Positions 24,668 through 36,990 of a stretch of DNA of 64,000 nt are shown piece by piece. Numbering within the stretch: the first letter of the stretch is position 1; every line of letters starts with the position of its first letter. This stretch comes from Diadema setosum (Eukaryota > Echinodermata > Echinoidea > Diadematoida > Diadematidae). A program made the position numbers and the translations under genes. A model generated the notes under the pieces. The model did no database searches. It was given only the letters and a program-made list of their open reading frames with translations, and was not told the origin of the DNA. The stretch is from NCBI RefSeq assembly GCF_964275005.1, contig NC_092700.1:23917674-23981673 (forward strand), written 5' to 3'.

Positions 24668-25044
24668 CTTTTGACTTGGTTTAGCTTAAGGTCTCACTTT
24701 AGTATCATGACATCTGGGGATGCCTTGGCAGGTCAGTAGTATTTGACTGTTTGAATTTATAAAGGAAACATTATGACATGTAGATTGGATATGAATCAAT
24801 TATTATCCCAGGATGGGGTTCCATGCCCGATTTTCAGGCACTGCCCGGGAAGCCTACTCGCACCGGTGAACACCCCGCCCCCTCCCAAGCAAGCACCTTA
24901 AGAAATGTTCAGCAGCACTTGAACAAATGAAATCTCTACCGTCATGGCAGTAGCAATCACTGAATATACAGTAATAATATGATCTTGGTTGAAAGCTACC
25001 ATTTACTCAGCTCATTAAAAAAAGCATGCTGTGAGCGTCTATGG

Positions 25045-26310
25045 CTACTTAATTTCTGCAATGTCGGAGGTCACGGCAGCGATCTTAATGTAGAGGGTAT
25101 CGTCAATGATAAACCCTTGGTTGGGATCTTCTATCACCTGTATCTTGGCAAACAGAGGACATCCGGCCCCGATGTTTCTCTCAGAAGTGGGTCTCTTGAA
25201 CGAAGAGCTCGTCGGGTCGGGACGAAAAGCTTCCACTATGCTCTTCATGGAAGGTTCTCGCTGGTTCACCAATTGGAAAATTATCTTTTCCTTGAAGGGC
25301 CACGGTAGCACGGCGTCGTAGGGTCCCCTCATGATTGTGAGAAACAGAGAGATGTGGGTGCCTTTGCCAACGCCGTCTCCCATCAGGAATACTCGACCGC
25401 AAAGCTTGTAACCATATTGGCTGGTGAAGAAGGGTGAGGAGTAAATGGACTTCACATTGGTTGTCATCGCCGATCTCTTCCTTTGGCGGTAATTATCAAT
25501 CTTCCACAAGAAAACGCCGGTGTGGGAACATTCGAGATTCTCCAACCTTGCCTCCAGCTTCCGAACGGCTTCAGAAAGTGACGAAAGGTCACGACTGAAG
25601 CGCTGACTTTCCTTTCGAAGATCCTCTGTGATCTTCCGATCTTGCATCTCGCTGGGCAGCTTGACGTCGCTAAGCCTTGTGTTCAGCGTCGAGACCTCTC
25701 TATGAAGCGTTGCCATTACACCTTCGAGAACGACTGTCTTCTCCTGCAGAACAGCGAAGGCGCGCGGAATATTTTTCAGATCTTCCAAACGTCTTCTGTT
25801 ATTTTCTATCTCCTCCTGAGTTTTCGCAATAGCTTTCTGGATCTGCGCTGCTAACTCTTCATAGCTTATCGTCCTAATTCCATTTTTCCTTACGTGTGAA
25901 GAAACTCTTAGCTGTGGATCAGCCACAGCTGGCAAAATCTCTTGCGGTGATAAATTTTCAGCACCCACATAATCACGTCCTCTTGGCGGCTCCCTGGGTG
26001 GACGACCGTCCACTTCTGTGGAACCGCACAGGCTTGTAATCTTGTTACTATCAACAGCGGATGACGTCGAGATGGAGTCGGGTTCATCAGTAATCTTCCG
26101 TTGATTGGAAGAGGTCGATTGATCGTTATTGCATGACGTATTAGTGAAAGTATCCTGTGTCTGCGCCGACGCTCCATATTCGTCATGGGTAAGCGAAGTA
26201 GGAATGTTCGGATCCAAATGACTGTAAACCTGAATCAGCCTCTCGAGGTACTGACGAACCTTGGGGATGTCACTCCTTAGGACAAGTCCACAAGTCCATT
26301 CCCAACTTTC
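25045..26310 (-). CDS. TRAF terminal exon (linker, coiled coil, TRAF-C/MATH)
   Basis: Begins after an ATATAG acceptor with ESWEWTCGLVLRSDIPKVRQ, the end of the zinc-finger region, and runs 421 codons to TAG at 25047-25045. The in-frame codon just upstream of the exon is a stop, supporting the boundary. The coiled coil spans about 25530-25860 and the MATH domain 25048-25524. The acceptor has a poor pyrimidine tract (TTTAAAAAAATATAG), the weakest junction of the gene. Confidence 0.93.
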   Translation of the reverse strand, partial: ESWEWTCGLVLRSDIPKVRQYLERLIQVYSHLDPNIPTSLTHDEYGASAQTQDTFTNTSCNNDQSTSSNQRKITDEPDSISTSSAVDSNKITSLCGSTEVDGRPPREPPRGRDYVGAENLSPQEILPAVADPQLRVSSHVRKNGIRTISYEELAAQIQKAIAKTQEEIENNRRRLEDLKNIPRAFAVLQEKTVVLEGVMATLHREVSTLNTRLSDVKLPSEMQDRKITEDLRKESQRFSRDLSSLSEAVRKLEARLENLECSHTGVFLWKIDNYRQRKRSAMTTNVKSIYSSPFFTSQYGYKLCGRVFLMGDGVGKGTHISLFLTIMRGPYDAVLPWPFKEKIIFQLVNQREPSMKSIVEAFRPDPTSSSFKRPTSERNIGAGCPLFAKIQVIEDPNQGFIIDDTLYIKIAAVTSDIAEIK

Positions 26311-29300
26311 CTATATTTTTTTAAATCAAAAAGAAAGAGTAGCATTACACGAAAATATAAATTAGATTTAAATGCCGATATTTCTTCTATGATGCGTCCT
26401 GCCTGTGTCTCTAGCAACTCCAATGAACAGACTTAATCATTAACATTTTTTTTTTTAAATTTTCAGTTGCTGCGATCACATCTACCTAATCAATGGCAAA
26501 ATGTCTGATGACCTCAGACGCAGTGCTTCTCTTCATTGTTTTAAATTGTCCATCAGTCGAATTACAATCCAGCCTACTGATTCACTTTAATATCATAGCA
26601 ACATTTATAACCGAAACTTTTCCTACTGCAGGCCTTTACATTCCTTACTTTTATTGATTCAAACTACAACTCTTCAGATAACAATATTTTAACATGATTA
26701 CTTGTTCCCAGTTACTTTATTCTGTCACTATATTTTTCTTCTCTTAACTTGTAGCTATGTCCCTACATAATTATTCATGGATATTGACTTATTTCCACTT
26801 ACTTAATATCAAGCATAGGTAGCATTTATACATGGGAACGTTCAATACAATAAGAGAACAGAATTCTACCCTCATGCTCAGATGGAGAATCTCAGCGTCA
26901 GAGAGGCGCGCCTTCATCAGGAGGATCATTGGACACCAGTCGTCAGTTCGGTGTAACTCCAGTGCTCTGTTTTTCGGTAGCCACTTCCCGCAGCCCAGCA
27001 CTTTACACTGAACACGCGGTACATTTCCACATACACTTTCATGGTCCTGTGTTTTCCCCCATAAATCAATGCACAACACACATACACAGCCACGTACAAA
27101 CACACCGGAGTGTATAAAGATCAAAAAGAAAATACAAAGTATATCAATCACTTTGGAAATGTAGTTCATGCTTACGACATGTGTGACATATACAGTCATG
27201 TACATCCATTTCAAACGAATGGATATATATTTTCACTGTCCTTTTATATGTTTGTTCATTGCTCCATTTCGTAGGCCTTCGTTTGGGGATTTATCGATTG
27301 TCTTTTTGTCTGATTAAATTCCAAGCAGTAGTTTTTTATTAACTCTCTAGAAATGTGTTTCAGTTTTCTTGAAGTTCAGAAGATAAATTTTCATTTCATT
27401 TTAAGTACTTTCTATAAAAGAAATAATGAATAGCATTGCAAAGTAAAAAAAAAACACATTTTGTACAATCAAGCAAAAAGACACATTTGGATAGTACAAG
27501 ATAAGATGTACAATGAAATAAATACAAACACATAGCGGACATAAATATCGAACAACAAATATGAAGATAAATGCACGTATCCATGATTTTAATAAAGGCC
27601 CTATACCAATCCCGTGATGGTTAAATCTCAAGCAAGCGAACACATTTTTGAATATACAATTTTAACTGTAGTGAATTATTTCTGGCACCAGGAATGGAAC
27701 ATAAAAGTGTAGAAATATGTCTCTGTATTATGAATTTTACCTGTTTATACTCAGAAACCGATCCTTTCCATGAACAATTCTTGCATCTGACATTTTTTAC
27801 TTTTTGGAGACGCCTCTGTGCAACTTGGTCGGGTACAATCTAGAGAGGAAGGTGTAATAAAAGGAAATACTAATGAAAGAACAATTCGATTTCAAAACCA
27901 TCCCTTAGCTGAAAGAAAAGTTTGAAAAATCAAATATAAGACGAATGCTCTGTAAAGATTCAATGAGAGAAGAGCAAATGGGTAAACGAACGTTTTTCAT
28001 TAAAAAAAAAACGAATTTCACGAAGTGGCACATACGATTCTTGCACACTACAAGGTATTTCATTTCAATCAATAAGCCATTTTGAGTATTATAATTGTCG
28101 TCAACTCAAAGTCACAATACTAGCCAATGTTGAGTTCGGCAGCATGGCATAACATGGAGCTGAAATCATACATTGGCTATATACAGTACATCTGCGTAAC
28201 AATTAAGGTTCCAGTTGAATTCAGACAAATTGTTTTATGGTTCTAGTCAAAGAAAATGACGACTGCCCTCATGCAGCCGGTAAAAGACAACTGGAAATTG
28301 ACGATTTTAATCTGTAGTAATGTCATGTTGTTGGCAGATTGTTGGCAGATTCGTATAGAGATTGGAAGTATAGCATTTGTGCTTAAAGTCAATTGAAAGT
28401 CTGTTAGACGCGTTAATCATGGCTGTGGATAGTGGCAGAACTGAGTATTCAAGGGATTAATAATGATAAGAATAGATGATGATGACAATAATGATGGATA
28501 AATCTACATCTTGATATGACGTACGAAAATTAACGAACGCGGTTTACACATTCCTACCTTGATGCTAAAAGATACTTAGGAGTCGAATCAGTTTTCATCC
28601 CCTCCCCCGTGAAATGACTGCAAAGGGACCCTGTTCCACATAGATGACGTGCATCAGTCATAATCACAGAATGATCATTTTAAAGTCACGATGTAAGGTT
28701 ATCGTATGCTGACTTTGGTACAGAAAATACCGAACACATGGTTCGCATACAATGACAGAGTATAGTCGTATTTATCAAATTGAACAAAAAATAATGAGTT
28801 GTAGATATTAGAAAGTATCACAGATGGAAGTCAAATGACGCGATGGCACCATAATCTCTTAACTAACATTTTATATTCTGGTGAATTTATGAACATACAT
28901 ACGTGTGTATACGATTATTCTATTACCTCGATACTATAGTTAGGACATTTTAGAAAATCTCTGGACCATCTGTGAAAAAAATTGCTTACCAATAGCTTTC
29001 TGCACCAGTGTGTTCATAAAGGTGCCTACTAACACCTCTCAATCAGTTCCAACCCAAATCCTTGTGGAAAATTTTGGGGAGCCAATCAAAGTTGGGCACC
29101 CGGCAGTGCCCGGAGGGGAGTGGAGCAAAAATGGAAATATACATATATATTTCCCAATATAAGCGTGTGAGATGTCTAAACTCGGGGTTTCTGGAGGTGC
29201 TGAATCGATTCCAACCATTAGTTTTGAGTAAAAACTACTATCTGACCGTAAAATAGGCCACGCCTCCTTTTTGCCCCCGCCGAAATACATAAACTATACG

Positions 29301-32300
29301 TATCCCTTTGGGTTTATATAGTTGGTTTTTGGGTTGCACTAAAAACCTTTGTGTGCGATGGAAAGTAGTCGTTCCCATTTCTCTTATATCCATTACACCA
29401 AATATAATCATATTACTGCTGTACATACTTATTGTATGTTTGATTCTCAATGAGTTCGAACCAACATCCTTGTGGAAAAATACTGGGGAGCTAGTTAAAA
29501 CGTGACAGGATTATATTTGGTGTAAAGGATATAAGAGAAATGGGAACGACTACTTCCCATCGCACACAAAATAATTGTTTTCAGTGCACCCTACAAACCC
29601 ACTAGATAAACCCAATGAGATACGTATAAGGGTGAGAATTTTGAACGATGTACAATTGCCAATTTTCGCACCTTATGACATTCTTTCCCTTAGAACACGC
29701 CAGGATGATCCAAGAAACCAGATTTTTTCATGTCATCTCAAAGATTGGTAAATTTCCTTTCAGGAAATATATGGTTTGGTTGACTTTTGCCTGATATTTT
29801 TCATTTTACAAGGTCTTAAAACGTAAAAATACGGTAAAAACACTATTTTCACAATAATTTTTGTTTTCCAAACTAATGATGTGCATTTTTTATCGTACGT
29901 GGCATCTAATATCTGACCATGTTCTGGATCTGACACATCATGGGTATGTACCACAAAATTATAAGAACTTTATGATCACGTATAAAATTACAGAGAACAA
30001 TTGAAATATCAAAGTCCTAAACAGACGAACTTCCGCGATGCTTTTATTTCTATCGCTGCTGCAAATTTTGCTTTGTTGTCCCAACAGTAATGTCTACGAA
30101 AATTTGGTGTTCCACCTAATGAACATATCCTGCAAAAATTGTACGTCTGCTGTCTGTACATGGGACGTAATATTCTTTTATGCAAAATTATACTAATTTT
30201 TCGTCACGGACGTGCTTCCGCTATTTTCTAATAAAGATCGTAGCCCATTAAACGTTATTGGCGATATTGTTCTGAGTCGTAATCAACTAAGATCTAGCCA
30301 CACGATAATATGTTTGTTTTGAGTTTCTGTCCATCCTTTGTCAAATAGGAACCAAAATTATATTTTGAGACGAACATCCGAGAAAAAAAGAACGTCCGTG
30401 ATGATTAAAACGTTTTCGAGTGGGACACCATCTTGCTTTGATGGCGAAAGTGCATTTTACCTTTGGCTCTCTAGACGAGGAACTGCATGTCATTTTTGGA
30501 GCGAACTGAGGTTCGTCCGCAGTTTTTGGACCATGCAATTCACCGAAAACCAAGCAAATAATTAATATTTTCTCTGAAAATTCACCTCCTGATCCCCCTC
30601 TGAGCAATACATATGTTGTAAGGATGTCAAATTTCTTATAATTTGCATTGACAATACCTTTTCAAATTTTTGAAAGAGTTAGGAAGACTAGGTACTCTCT
30701 GCCGATTAGTTATCCGTCCTGAAAAATGACCCTAGTAGTAGAACGAATGTCCGTGACAATTCCAGCGAACGTCCGTGACGTATGCAATCCCTCCGATAGG
30801 GATAACTTGTCCCGAAAGTGTCCTGTATTCTTTAAAATTTTTGGCTCCAATAGCGACAAATATAGTTTTACAAAGTAAACAATGAGTTTAGAGCAGTAGT
30901 CTCAGAAGTTTTAAGGCGTTATGTGATCATGATAAACAAACAGTTGAAAATGTACTCACAATTTTACGCTTGTTTTCCCTCTAATTATACAAAAACAGCT
31001 AAACACTGAAAACAAAGTTATAGGAAAATGGAGTTTTGCGTAATCTGTCATTTCTGTGCATTTAAATTTCTTTCTAGTGAGGTTCTGGAGACAATTTGTA
31101 CTGTTACATGTTCTGAAAGTTTCGTTCACGGACGTTCTGTCCGAGAAAGGAAATTTCTGATAATTATAAATATATCACAGCACATAAAGTTAATGTTAGT
31201 TGAAAATATTAACAAATCACCTAGCCGCTCATACCCAAAAGTGAATAACGTGCAGAACTCAATTTACCTGTAATAACAAACGGAAAACGTTTTGGTCACG
31301 GATGTTCGTTGATAGAATAAGTCAGTGGATTACATAGTAGGAGAAAGAGGATCAGTGCCACTTTTTAGTGACAGGTGCTCCAAGTGTTTATCTTTTGAGT
31401 ATGGTAGCTGCCGTCTCAAACAGAACACATCCAGTTTTGGTCTCCATAACGGACGTTCGCTGTAATTGTCATGATATTAAATGGCTTAATTCATTCTTAT
31501 TTTTCTCTTCATGACGATTTTTCTCTCATTCCCTCAATAGCCTGAACATGCTGCGACCAAACAGAAAACAAAAATAAAGCAAAACAAACCAAAACACAAA
31601 TCCGAAAAGTGCTACGCAATCACATTCAGGATAATGACGGAAGAAGTCTGTAATGGGCATGTGTTGAATAAGAAACGGAAAAGTTTCAAAAGGACGTGGA
31701 AGCAGTTGAATGAAAATGACTGAGAAACAGAGAAGGGATCGAGCTCCAACACACAGAGAAAAGAATTGCCAGCGCACTCCCGTTATACCAAATTCCTCTG
31801 GAGAAGTTTTTGTTTGTTTGTTTATGTTGTTTATTCATCGAAATGCCGTCACAAGCGAACAAAAATAATGCAGTATAAAATTATTGTCTGATGAAAACAC
31901 ACAAATCCTCCGCTTATCATCACATAGTGTTGTTTCATACTCATCAATGAAAAGCAATGTTCATTTATGATTCTTTCCAAGATTTTTTTTTTCATTTTAC
32001 ATTTAAGAGACAGAGAGATCGTCAATTTGTTTGTGCTTTTGTGCTTACTTTGAAAACACATGTTCAAAAAAGTAATGATTAAAAATAGGTTTAAGGTTGC
32101 ACTTTGATACGTTCGCTCTTCCAAAGATTCGTTACTCCGATGTCCAAAGGTTTGTTATTCCGAAAATGAAAAAAATTTTGTAGTTAATTCAGGAGGTTTC
32201 ATTAAAAATGTTCTAATTCCGAAAGTTTGTTAGTCCCAAAAATAAATATCAAGGATCATTATAGGTCCGTTCTTCTAAAAGTGGAATGGGTCTGATATTC

Positions 32301-35300
32301 ATTCAGGTGAAAACGGTTATTATGAGGTTTTTTTTAAATTTGGAGGATTTTAGTTGTTAACTTGTTTCTCCACATTTGGATAAGCAAACATGATTTTTCA
32401 AGTTCCAATTGATAAACCTTGCGATTAACCTTCGGAGATTCCTATCACTTACCGAATAAAAAAGCTTCATAATTATACGAACTCTATCAATTTTCGTATT
32501 GACAAACTGTATGAATAACGAGCCTCCGAAATGACGCGGTACAAAATGTTTGTTATAACAAACCATATTGTATAATATCGAAGTCACAAACATCCATCCA
32601 AGTTATATGGACTTATTGTGTCTTGTTATGATGAGACTTCGCAGTATCGAACCTATTATCATTTCTGACTAATATAATAACACAAATTCTCGTCGGTAAC
32701 AGTGTGTATCACAAGAAACAAACAAAGAGGGATTTCTTCCTAACGTATTCGTTTGCCCTCCCCAGCTAAACTTCGTATTTCTATAACGGAGCACATTTCT
32801 GTTATTTTTCTATGTTAATTCTTTGTCACAATTTTAGCTGTGACCATGTTCGTTATAAGCAAATTTTGCATTGTAGACTTTAGATAACAAAGTTAGGACC
32901 TGAATCTTTACTTCATGATAACGAAATTTTGATAGATACATTCGTTCTCAAGGATGGACTACGTCACTGAGATTACACGTACGTTTGTATGTTCGTTTAC
33001 GAGAGATGGAAAAATTATTTTCTTTGATTCCTCGGTATAAGCAGATAAACAAGCTTATATGATTGAGAATTGGTAATATCTATTCAGGATTTTGCAGAGG
33101 AGTTTGTTCTTGACATGAAATTGCTGTTTGTTGTGAGTAGAATGCGTTTCCAACTCAGGAGAGCTGCATTGTTCAATATCTTGTTTGTTCCGAACGTCCG
33201 TGAGCTACATGCGAACCTCCGTGATGGAAACTATGCTATGTTTGTTGGGTTATAGAGACTGCCTAGATCAGATACATCTTAAAAAGGTATGTTATTTTTT
33301 GGGAGTGAGGATTAAAGTATGAGATACTGAAATAAGAGGTCAAAATATTGAGTTTCTTTAAAATGCGCGTAAAGTGGAGAAAGTGTTTTGCGGAAGAGCA
33401 ATATTTCAACAGAAATGACGAATTTAGTTAAATCATCAGTTGTCTACCATTACGTACAGGTTAAGAGTACAAGCTTGATATTCTGCAAGCACGTACACAT
33501 GTCCCTTAAGATATTTCGTTAGGATTTTGAACTGAATCAGACCTTTGCAAACTACGTTAAATGATATTCAAATGTATGTGCAGTACTATTCCTGACGGAC
33601 GTTCGCTGCTCTGGACATGGTAAACTTCAGCGGTGAATAAAAACTTGTTCCTCTGGGAAAATCCTAGTATAATTGGGTTCCTATTAAAGCTTGAGTTATA
33701 CTCTTTCAGGTAAGATGAATGATTTGGAGAATTTCCTACTTTTTAAATTTTGCCTTGTTTTGGCTCAATTGTACATCGTTCAAAATTCTGACCCATAAAA
33801 GTACCAATATTTACGTGTTTCGGCATGGGCAAAAAGGAGGCGTGGCCTATTTTACGGTCAGATAGTAGTTTTTACTCAAAACTAATGGTTGGAATCAATT
33901 AAGAATCCCCAGAAACCCCTAGTTAGACATCTCACACGCTTATATTGGAAAATATATATATATATCAATTTTTCCATTTTTGCCCCACCCCCCTCCGGAT
34001 GCCCAAATTTGATTGGCTCCCCAGAATTTTCCACAAGGATTTGAGTTGGAACTATTAGAGGTGTGTTAGTAGACACCTTTATGAAAACACTGGTGAAAAA
34101 AGCTATTGGTAAGCAATTTTTTCAAAGATTTTCCAGAGATTTTCGAAAATGCCCTAACTAACTAACAAATTTTAGAATAGACAAACAAGGGGCAAAAAGC
34201 TCTGCGAAATCATCGCAGCATATGCATACACTGAAAGAAAAGAGAGACATTACAATAAGAATGGAATTCAAAATTAGCAGGTGGCTGGACACAACCATTT
34301 TTCGCTGGAAAGGTATCAATCATCACACATGTTTTTATGCAAAAAAAAAAAGCGCTATAATGCTAAAATCACGGCAGTGTTTTGCATGCAATTTTACCTA
34401 CATCAACGCATTTTTTTTTCTCTTAATTAATCCAAATATACAGCCTGCCGCTACGCAATATACTAGTACTTGATGAACAAACATCATGAACTATGCAGTC
34501 ATACCTCTGTGAAGTGGAATTTAGCACTGCACACTGGGCAGCGCACCTTTGTCAAGTCTGGTAAATCCCTAAAAAACAACAACAACGACAAAGAAGACTT
34601 TCGTTAAAAGTTAATAAAGACGTAGAAAATGTTGAGATATGAACATGAACATACACCTCTTGCCTTTATCACATTTGAATGATGAATTTCACATTTTCGA
34701 TGACACTTTGATCTACCTTTATCCTCAACCCAGCCAATTAATAATAAACATTTTCATTTACACATTTACACCATATCAATCGAAATACAAGTTTCAAATA
34801 GCCTATTTACATGGATCTTTATTTCTGAAGTGAAAAAATAATCAACAACATGAGAGTGCAAAACATTTTTTCTTAATTCTGTATCGATACAGAGGCAAAT
34901 ATGATTTCAAAGAGAGAATATTAATTTGTTCATTTTCAGTCCGACACATTGAATATGGTCCCTTGATGACGGAAATTGGTAACCCGAGAGGTTAGATGCA
35001 GAGTGGGTTACCGCGCTGGTTAGGTGTAAACAGCGCCATCACCGTTGCCATCATTGTTTCTCTACCACGCAAACACTAAATATAATGGAGGTCATTATTT
35101 CTTATTTGACTTTTTAACATCATAAATGTGTTTTTGATGATATTTGCCCCTACATCATATGGAAAATTGCACATCCAAGGGTTATAAAGCCTCTCAAAGA
35201 GACACTTTTGAAAATGATGCCCTATGGAGTTTTTTCAAAAATAAATCATGCAGTTTTGATTAGTGTTTCATAAGATGAATACATAGACGCAGGTATAAGT

Positions 35301-35743
35301 TATCCTTGATTAAGGGGGTGTCATCATCACCTTATTGCCTACAAAGCCCTGTAAAACACTTTTATTTATCAAACAGATTAACCTGATGTATTTTGAGCTG
35401 TTTCAGTGGTAGCCCAATTTGCCTTGTTAAAGATTAGAATGGGGAGAGATTTGCACAAGTCTTTTACATGGATCATAATACAGCTATTTCGGCATTTCGT
35501 ATCATTAGCAATGATACATAGCCAGATTCGCTGAAATTGTGGCGTCTCTAATTTATCATCAAATCATTCTTACCTTGTGAGGTAAACTGCCCAGCAAGCT
35601 TTGCAAGCTGGATGCTGGCAAGGTCCAGAATAAGGTTCTCTTTGAGGCTGAAGACATTGCACGCATTCAACCTCCTTGATGGAAGTTTTTTTACGGCCCG
35701 ATTCCATAGATTGAAAATCGAAAACCCAATCAGCGATTAATGT
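25045..35743 (-). CDS. TRAF adaptor, TRAF2/3/5 type (RING, two zinc fingers, coiled coil, TRAF-C)
   Basis: Five exons (35743-35574, 34568-34505, 27839-27741, 27046-26870, 26310-25045) join with GT/AG sites and matching phase into 579 residues from the ATG in the first of them. Such proteins bind cytoplasmic tails of TNF-receptor or Toll/IL-1 type receptors and pass signals to NF-kB and MAP kinases, some acting as ubiquitin ligases. Visible parts: C3HC4 RING with C15, C18, C30, H32, C35, C38, C55, C58; zinc finger C85/C88/H101/C105 and a second C113/C118/H131/C137; Ser/Thr/Asn-rich linker about 190-300; coiled coil about 305-418; MATH 421-579. The MATH domain has FLWKIDNY, YGYKLC, GDGVGKGTHISLF, IMRGPYDAVLPWPF and SSSFKRP...NIGAGCPLF, as in TRAF3/TRAF2. 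Vertebrate TRAF3 has five zinc fingers; only two are seen here. Upstream coding may add residues (see 39960-40028). Confidence 0.93.
26870..27046 (-). CDS. TRAF zinc-finger exon 2
   Basis: 59 codons in phase 0 between AACACAG and a GTAGAA donor: DHESVCGNVPRVQCKVLGCG KWLPKNRALELHRTDDWCP and onward. It supplies the His/Cys pair of the first finger and the whole second finger (C, C, H, C). Confidence 0.88.
27741..27839 (-). CDS. TRAF zinc-finger exon 1
   Basis: 33 codons in phase 0 between CTCTCTAG and GTAAAA: IVPDQVAQRRLQKVKNVRCK NCSWKGSVSEYKQ. The D-x2-AQRRLQ and C-x2-C-x-W-x-G patterns are typical of the stretch after the TRAF RING finger. Confidence 0.88.
28937..34160. mobile_element. 5.2-kb element with long imperfect terminal inverted repeats
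   Basis: About 350 bp at the right end (33770-34160) is the reverse complement of the left end (28937 to about 29290, resuming 29628-29655). Shared blocks include TTAGG(A/G)CATTTT, TTGCTTACCAATAGCTTT, TCCTTGTGGAAAATTTTGGG on the reverse strand as well, and CGGTCAGATAGTAGTTTTTA. The left repeat is interrupted by a separate palindrome (29294-29629). The interior holds about ten copies of a GAACGTCCGTGA-type motif and no recognisable transposase. It lies wholly in the TRAF intron between 27839 and 34505. A non-autonomous DNA transposon is likely; the superfamily is unknown and no target duplication was fixed. Confidence 0.75.
29294..29629. repeat. Palindrome inserted in the left end of the 5.2-kb element
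   Basis: Two arms of about 118 bp (29294-29411 and 29509-29629) are inverted copies, sharing CGATGGAAAGTAGTCGTTCC and its complement. The loop contains another partial copy of the element's outer end (CATCCTTGTGGAAAAATACT), so this may be a foldback derivative of the same family. Confidence 0.75.
34505..34568 (-). CDS. TRAF RING exon 2
   Basis: 64 bp between TTTTTTAG and a GTATGA donor; one carried base then DLPDLTKVRCPVCSAKFHFTE. CPVC is the last metal-binding pair of the RING finger. Confidence 0.9.
34569..35573. other. TRAF intron within the RING-coding region
   Basis: About 1 kb of AT-rich sequence with no repeat or gene I can name. Confidence 0.6.
35574..35743 (-). CDS. TRAF RING exon 1
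   Basis: 170 bp between ATATTACAG and a GTAAGA donor. Reads TLIADWVFDFQSMESGRKKT S, then VECVQCLQPQREPYSGPCQH PACKACWAVYLTR. It has CVQC and CQHPACKAC, the first six metal ligands of a C3HC4 RING. The in-frame ATG (MESGRKK) can start translation. If the upstream exon at 39960-40028 is real, the twelve residues before it are also coding. Confidence 0.9.
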
Positions 35744-36794
35744 CTGTAATATCGAGAAACAATGAAATGGAGAAAGCGTGAAAGAATATTGACCATTACA
35801 ATAATGGAATGGTATAAGAGTAATCACCGATATAATGATATCACTAACAATAATGATGACCACAGTACTGATGGTAAATAAAATATATCAACGACAAATT
35901 TTGGCAAAATGAATCGTATATATATATAATGTATCTCCCCCCCCCCCGAAAAAAATGAAATAAAAAATAAATAAAAGCGAAAACAGAAGATAAAAAAACA
36001 CTCCCTATTATATACTGTTATATTTGGCATGACATGTTGTTACAGTATTCTATATGTGGGGGAGAAAATGAGTCAAAGTAATGAAATAACGTCAAAACCT
36101 TATTACATTACAGGTTTTATTCCCAAATAAATAGCCCATGAGTAAGGATTGGTGCACTTTTTTTTGCATTTGTGTGTATGCGACAGGACGCTGGCGAGCG
36201 CTCAGTAAGCACCAAATAGCAAGGCAGCGTCTTTGGCGAGCACTCTCGCGATCTAAATTAATAAAACATCAAATAACAAGAACCTATTTTTAGGCGTTAT
36301 AAAAAAATAAATGTTTTTCATTCGTGCGATGGACAAAATATTTCTTGGAATATAGTCTGTCAGTTGCACACATAAACATTCATTATTTGTACAATATATA
36401 ACTACAAACATATCATAAATTTGCAATGGTATGATTGTTGGAACAGTTGGAGACCTGTGGATTCATCGCGTTTTTATTTTGACTTGATGCATTCTTACTA
36501 TAAAACGTCCTTTGATACAACAAAGATTACTTTGAGTGGAAGCTTTAAGCTTTAAATGGGATGTACAGACTGAAAAGATAATGCAATTTTCATTTTGTTT
36601 GAGCACTCGAATGATTAAAGGTGTGATTTCACAGAGCACGCGAACGATTTGCGATTTGGATGGACGAGAATGGCAAAATCCAGCATTTGTATTTAGTCAG
36701 TCAGGAAAAGATCGCCAAACGAACGTGAGGGTTTGGAAGCGTCGTCAACTGTTTGCGAATGTCGTTTCGACTTTGACGAGAAACCCCCCCCCCC

Positions 36795-36822
36795 CCCAAA
36801 AAAAAAAAAAAAAAAAAAAAAA
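36795..36822. repeat. C-run plus A-run
   Basis: A C-run (36784-36797) directly followed by an A-run of about 24. Low complexity. Confidence 0.9.
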
Positions 36823-36857
36823 TGAATTTTTTAGCAAACATTTTCCGTTACCTTTTT

Positions 36858-36990
36858 AAGTAATGTGCAGTTCAATGTTTCCTGGTTAGCAAGCCTGTAC
36901 AGTGTCGGGGCGATCGATGATGGGCCGTCAACGATCGCCCCATCACTGTACAGGCATGCTATCCTGGAAATATTAAACTGCACATTACTT
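36858..36990. mobile_element. 133-bp hairpin element
   Basis: AAGTAATGTGCAGTT at the left and its complement AACTGCACATTACTT at the right; the arms pair almost to the centre, which has GGGGCGATCG / CGATCGCCCC. This is a foldback MITE in the TRAF 5' intron region. No target duplication was identified. Confidence 0.75.

Noticed and set aside
28937-34160. Reading the 5.2-kb element as a Polinton-type element because of its long inverted ends
   Set aside because: It is far shorter than such elements and no polymerase, integrase or capsid-like sequence is seen.
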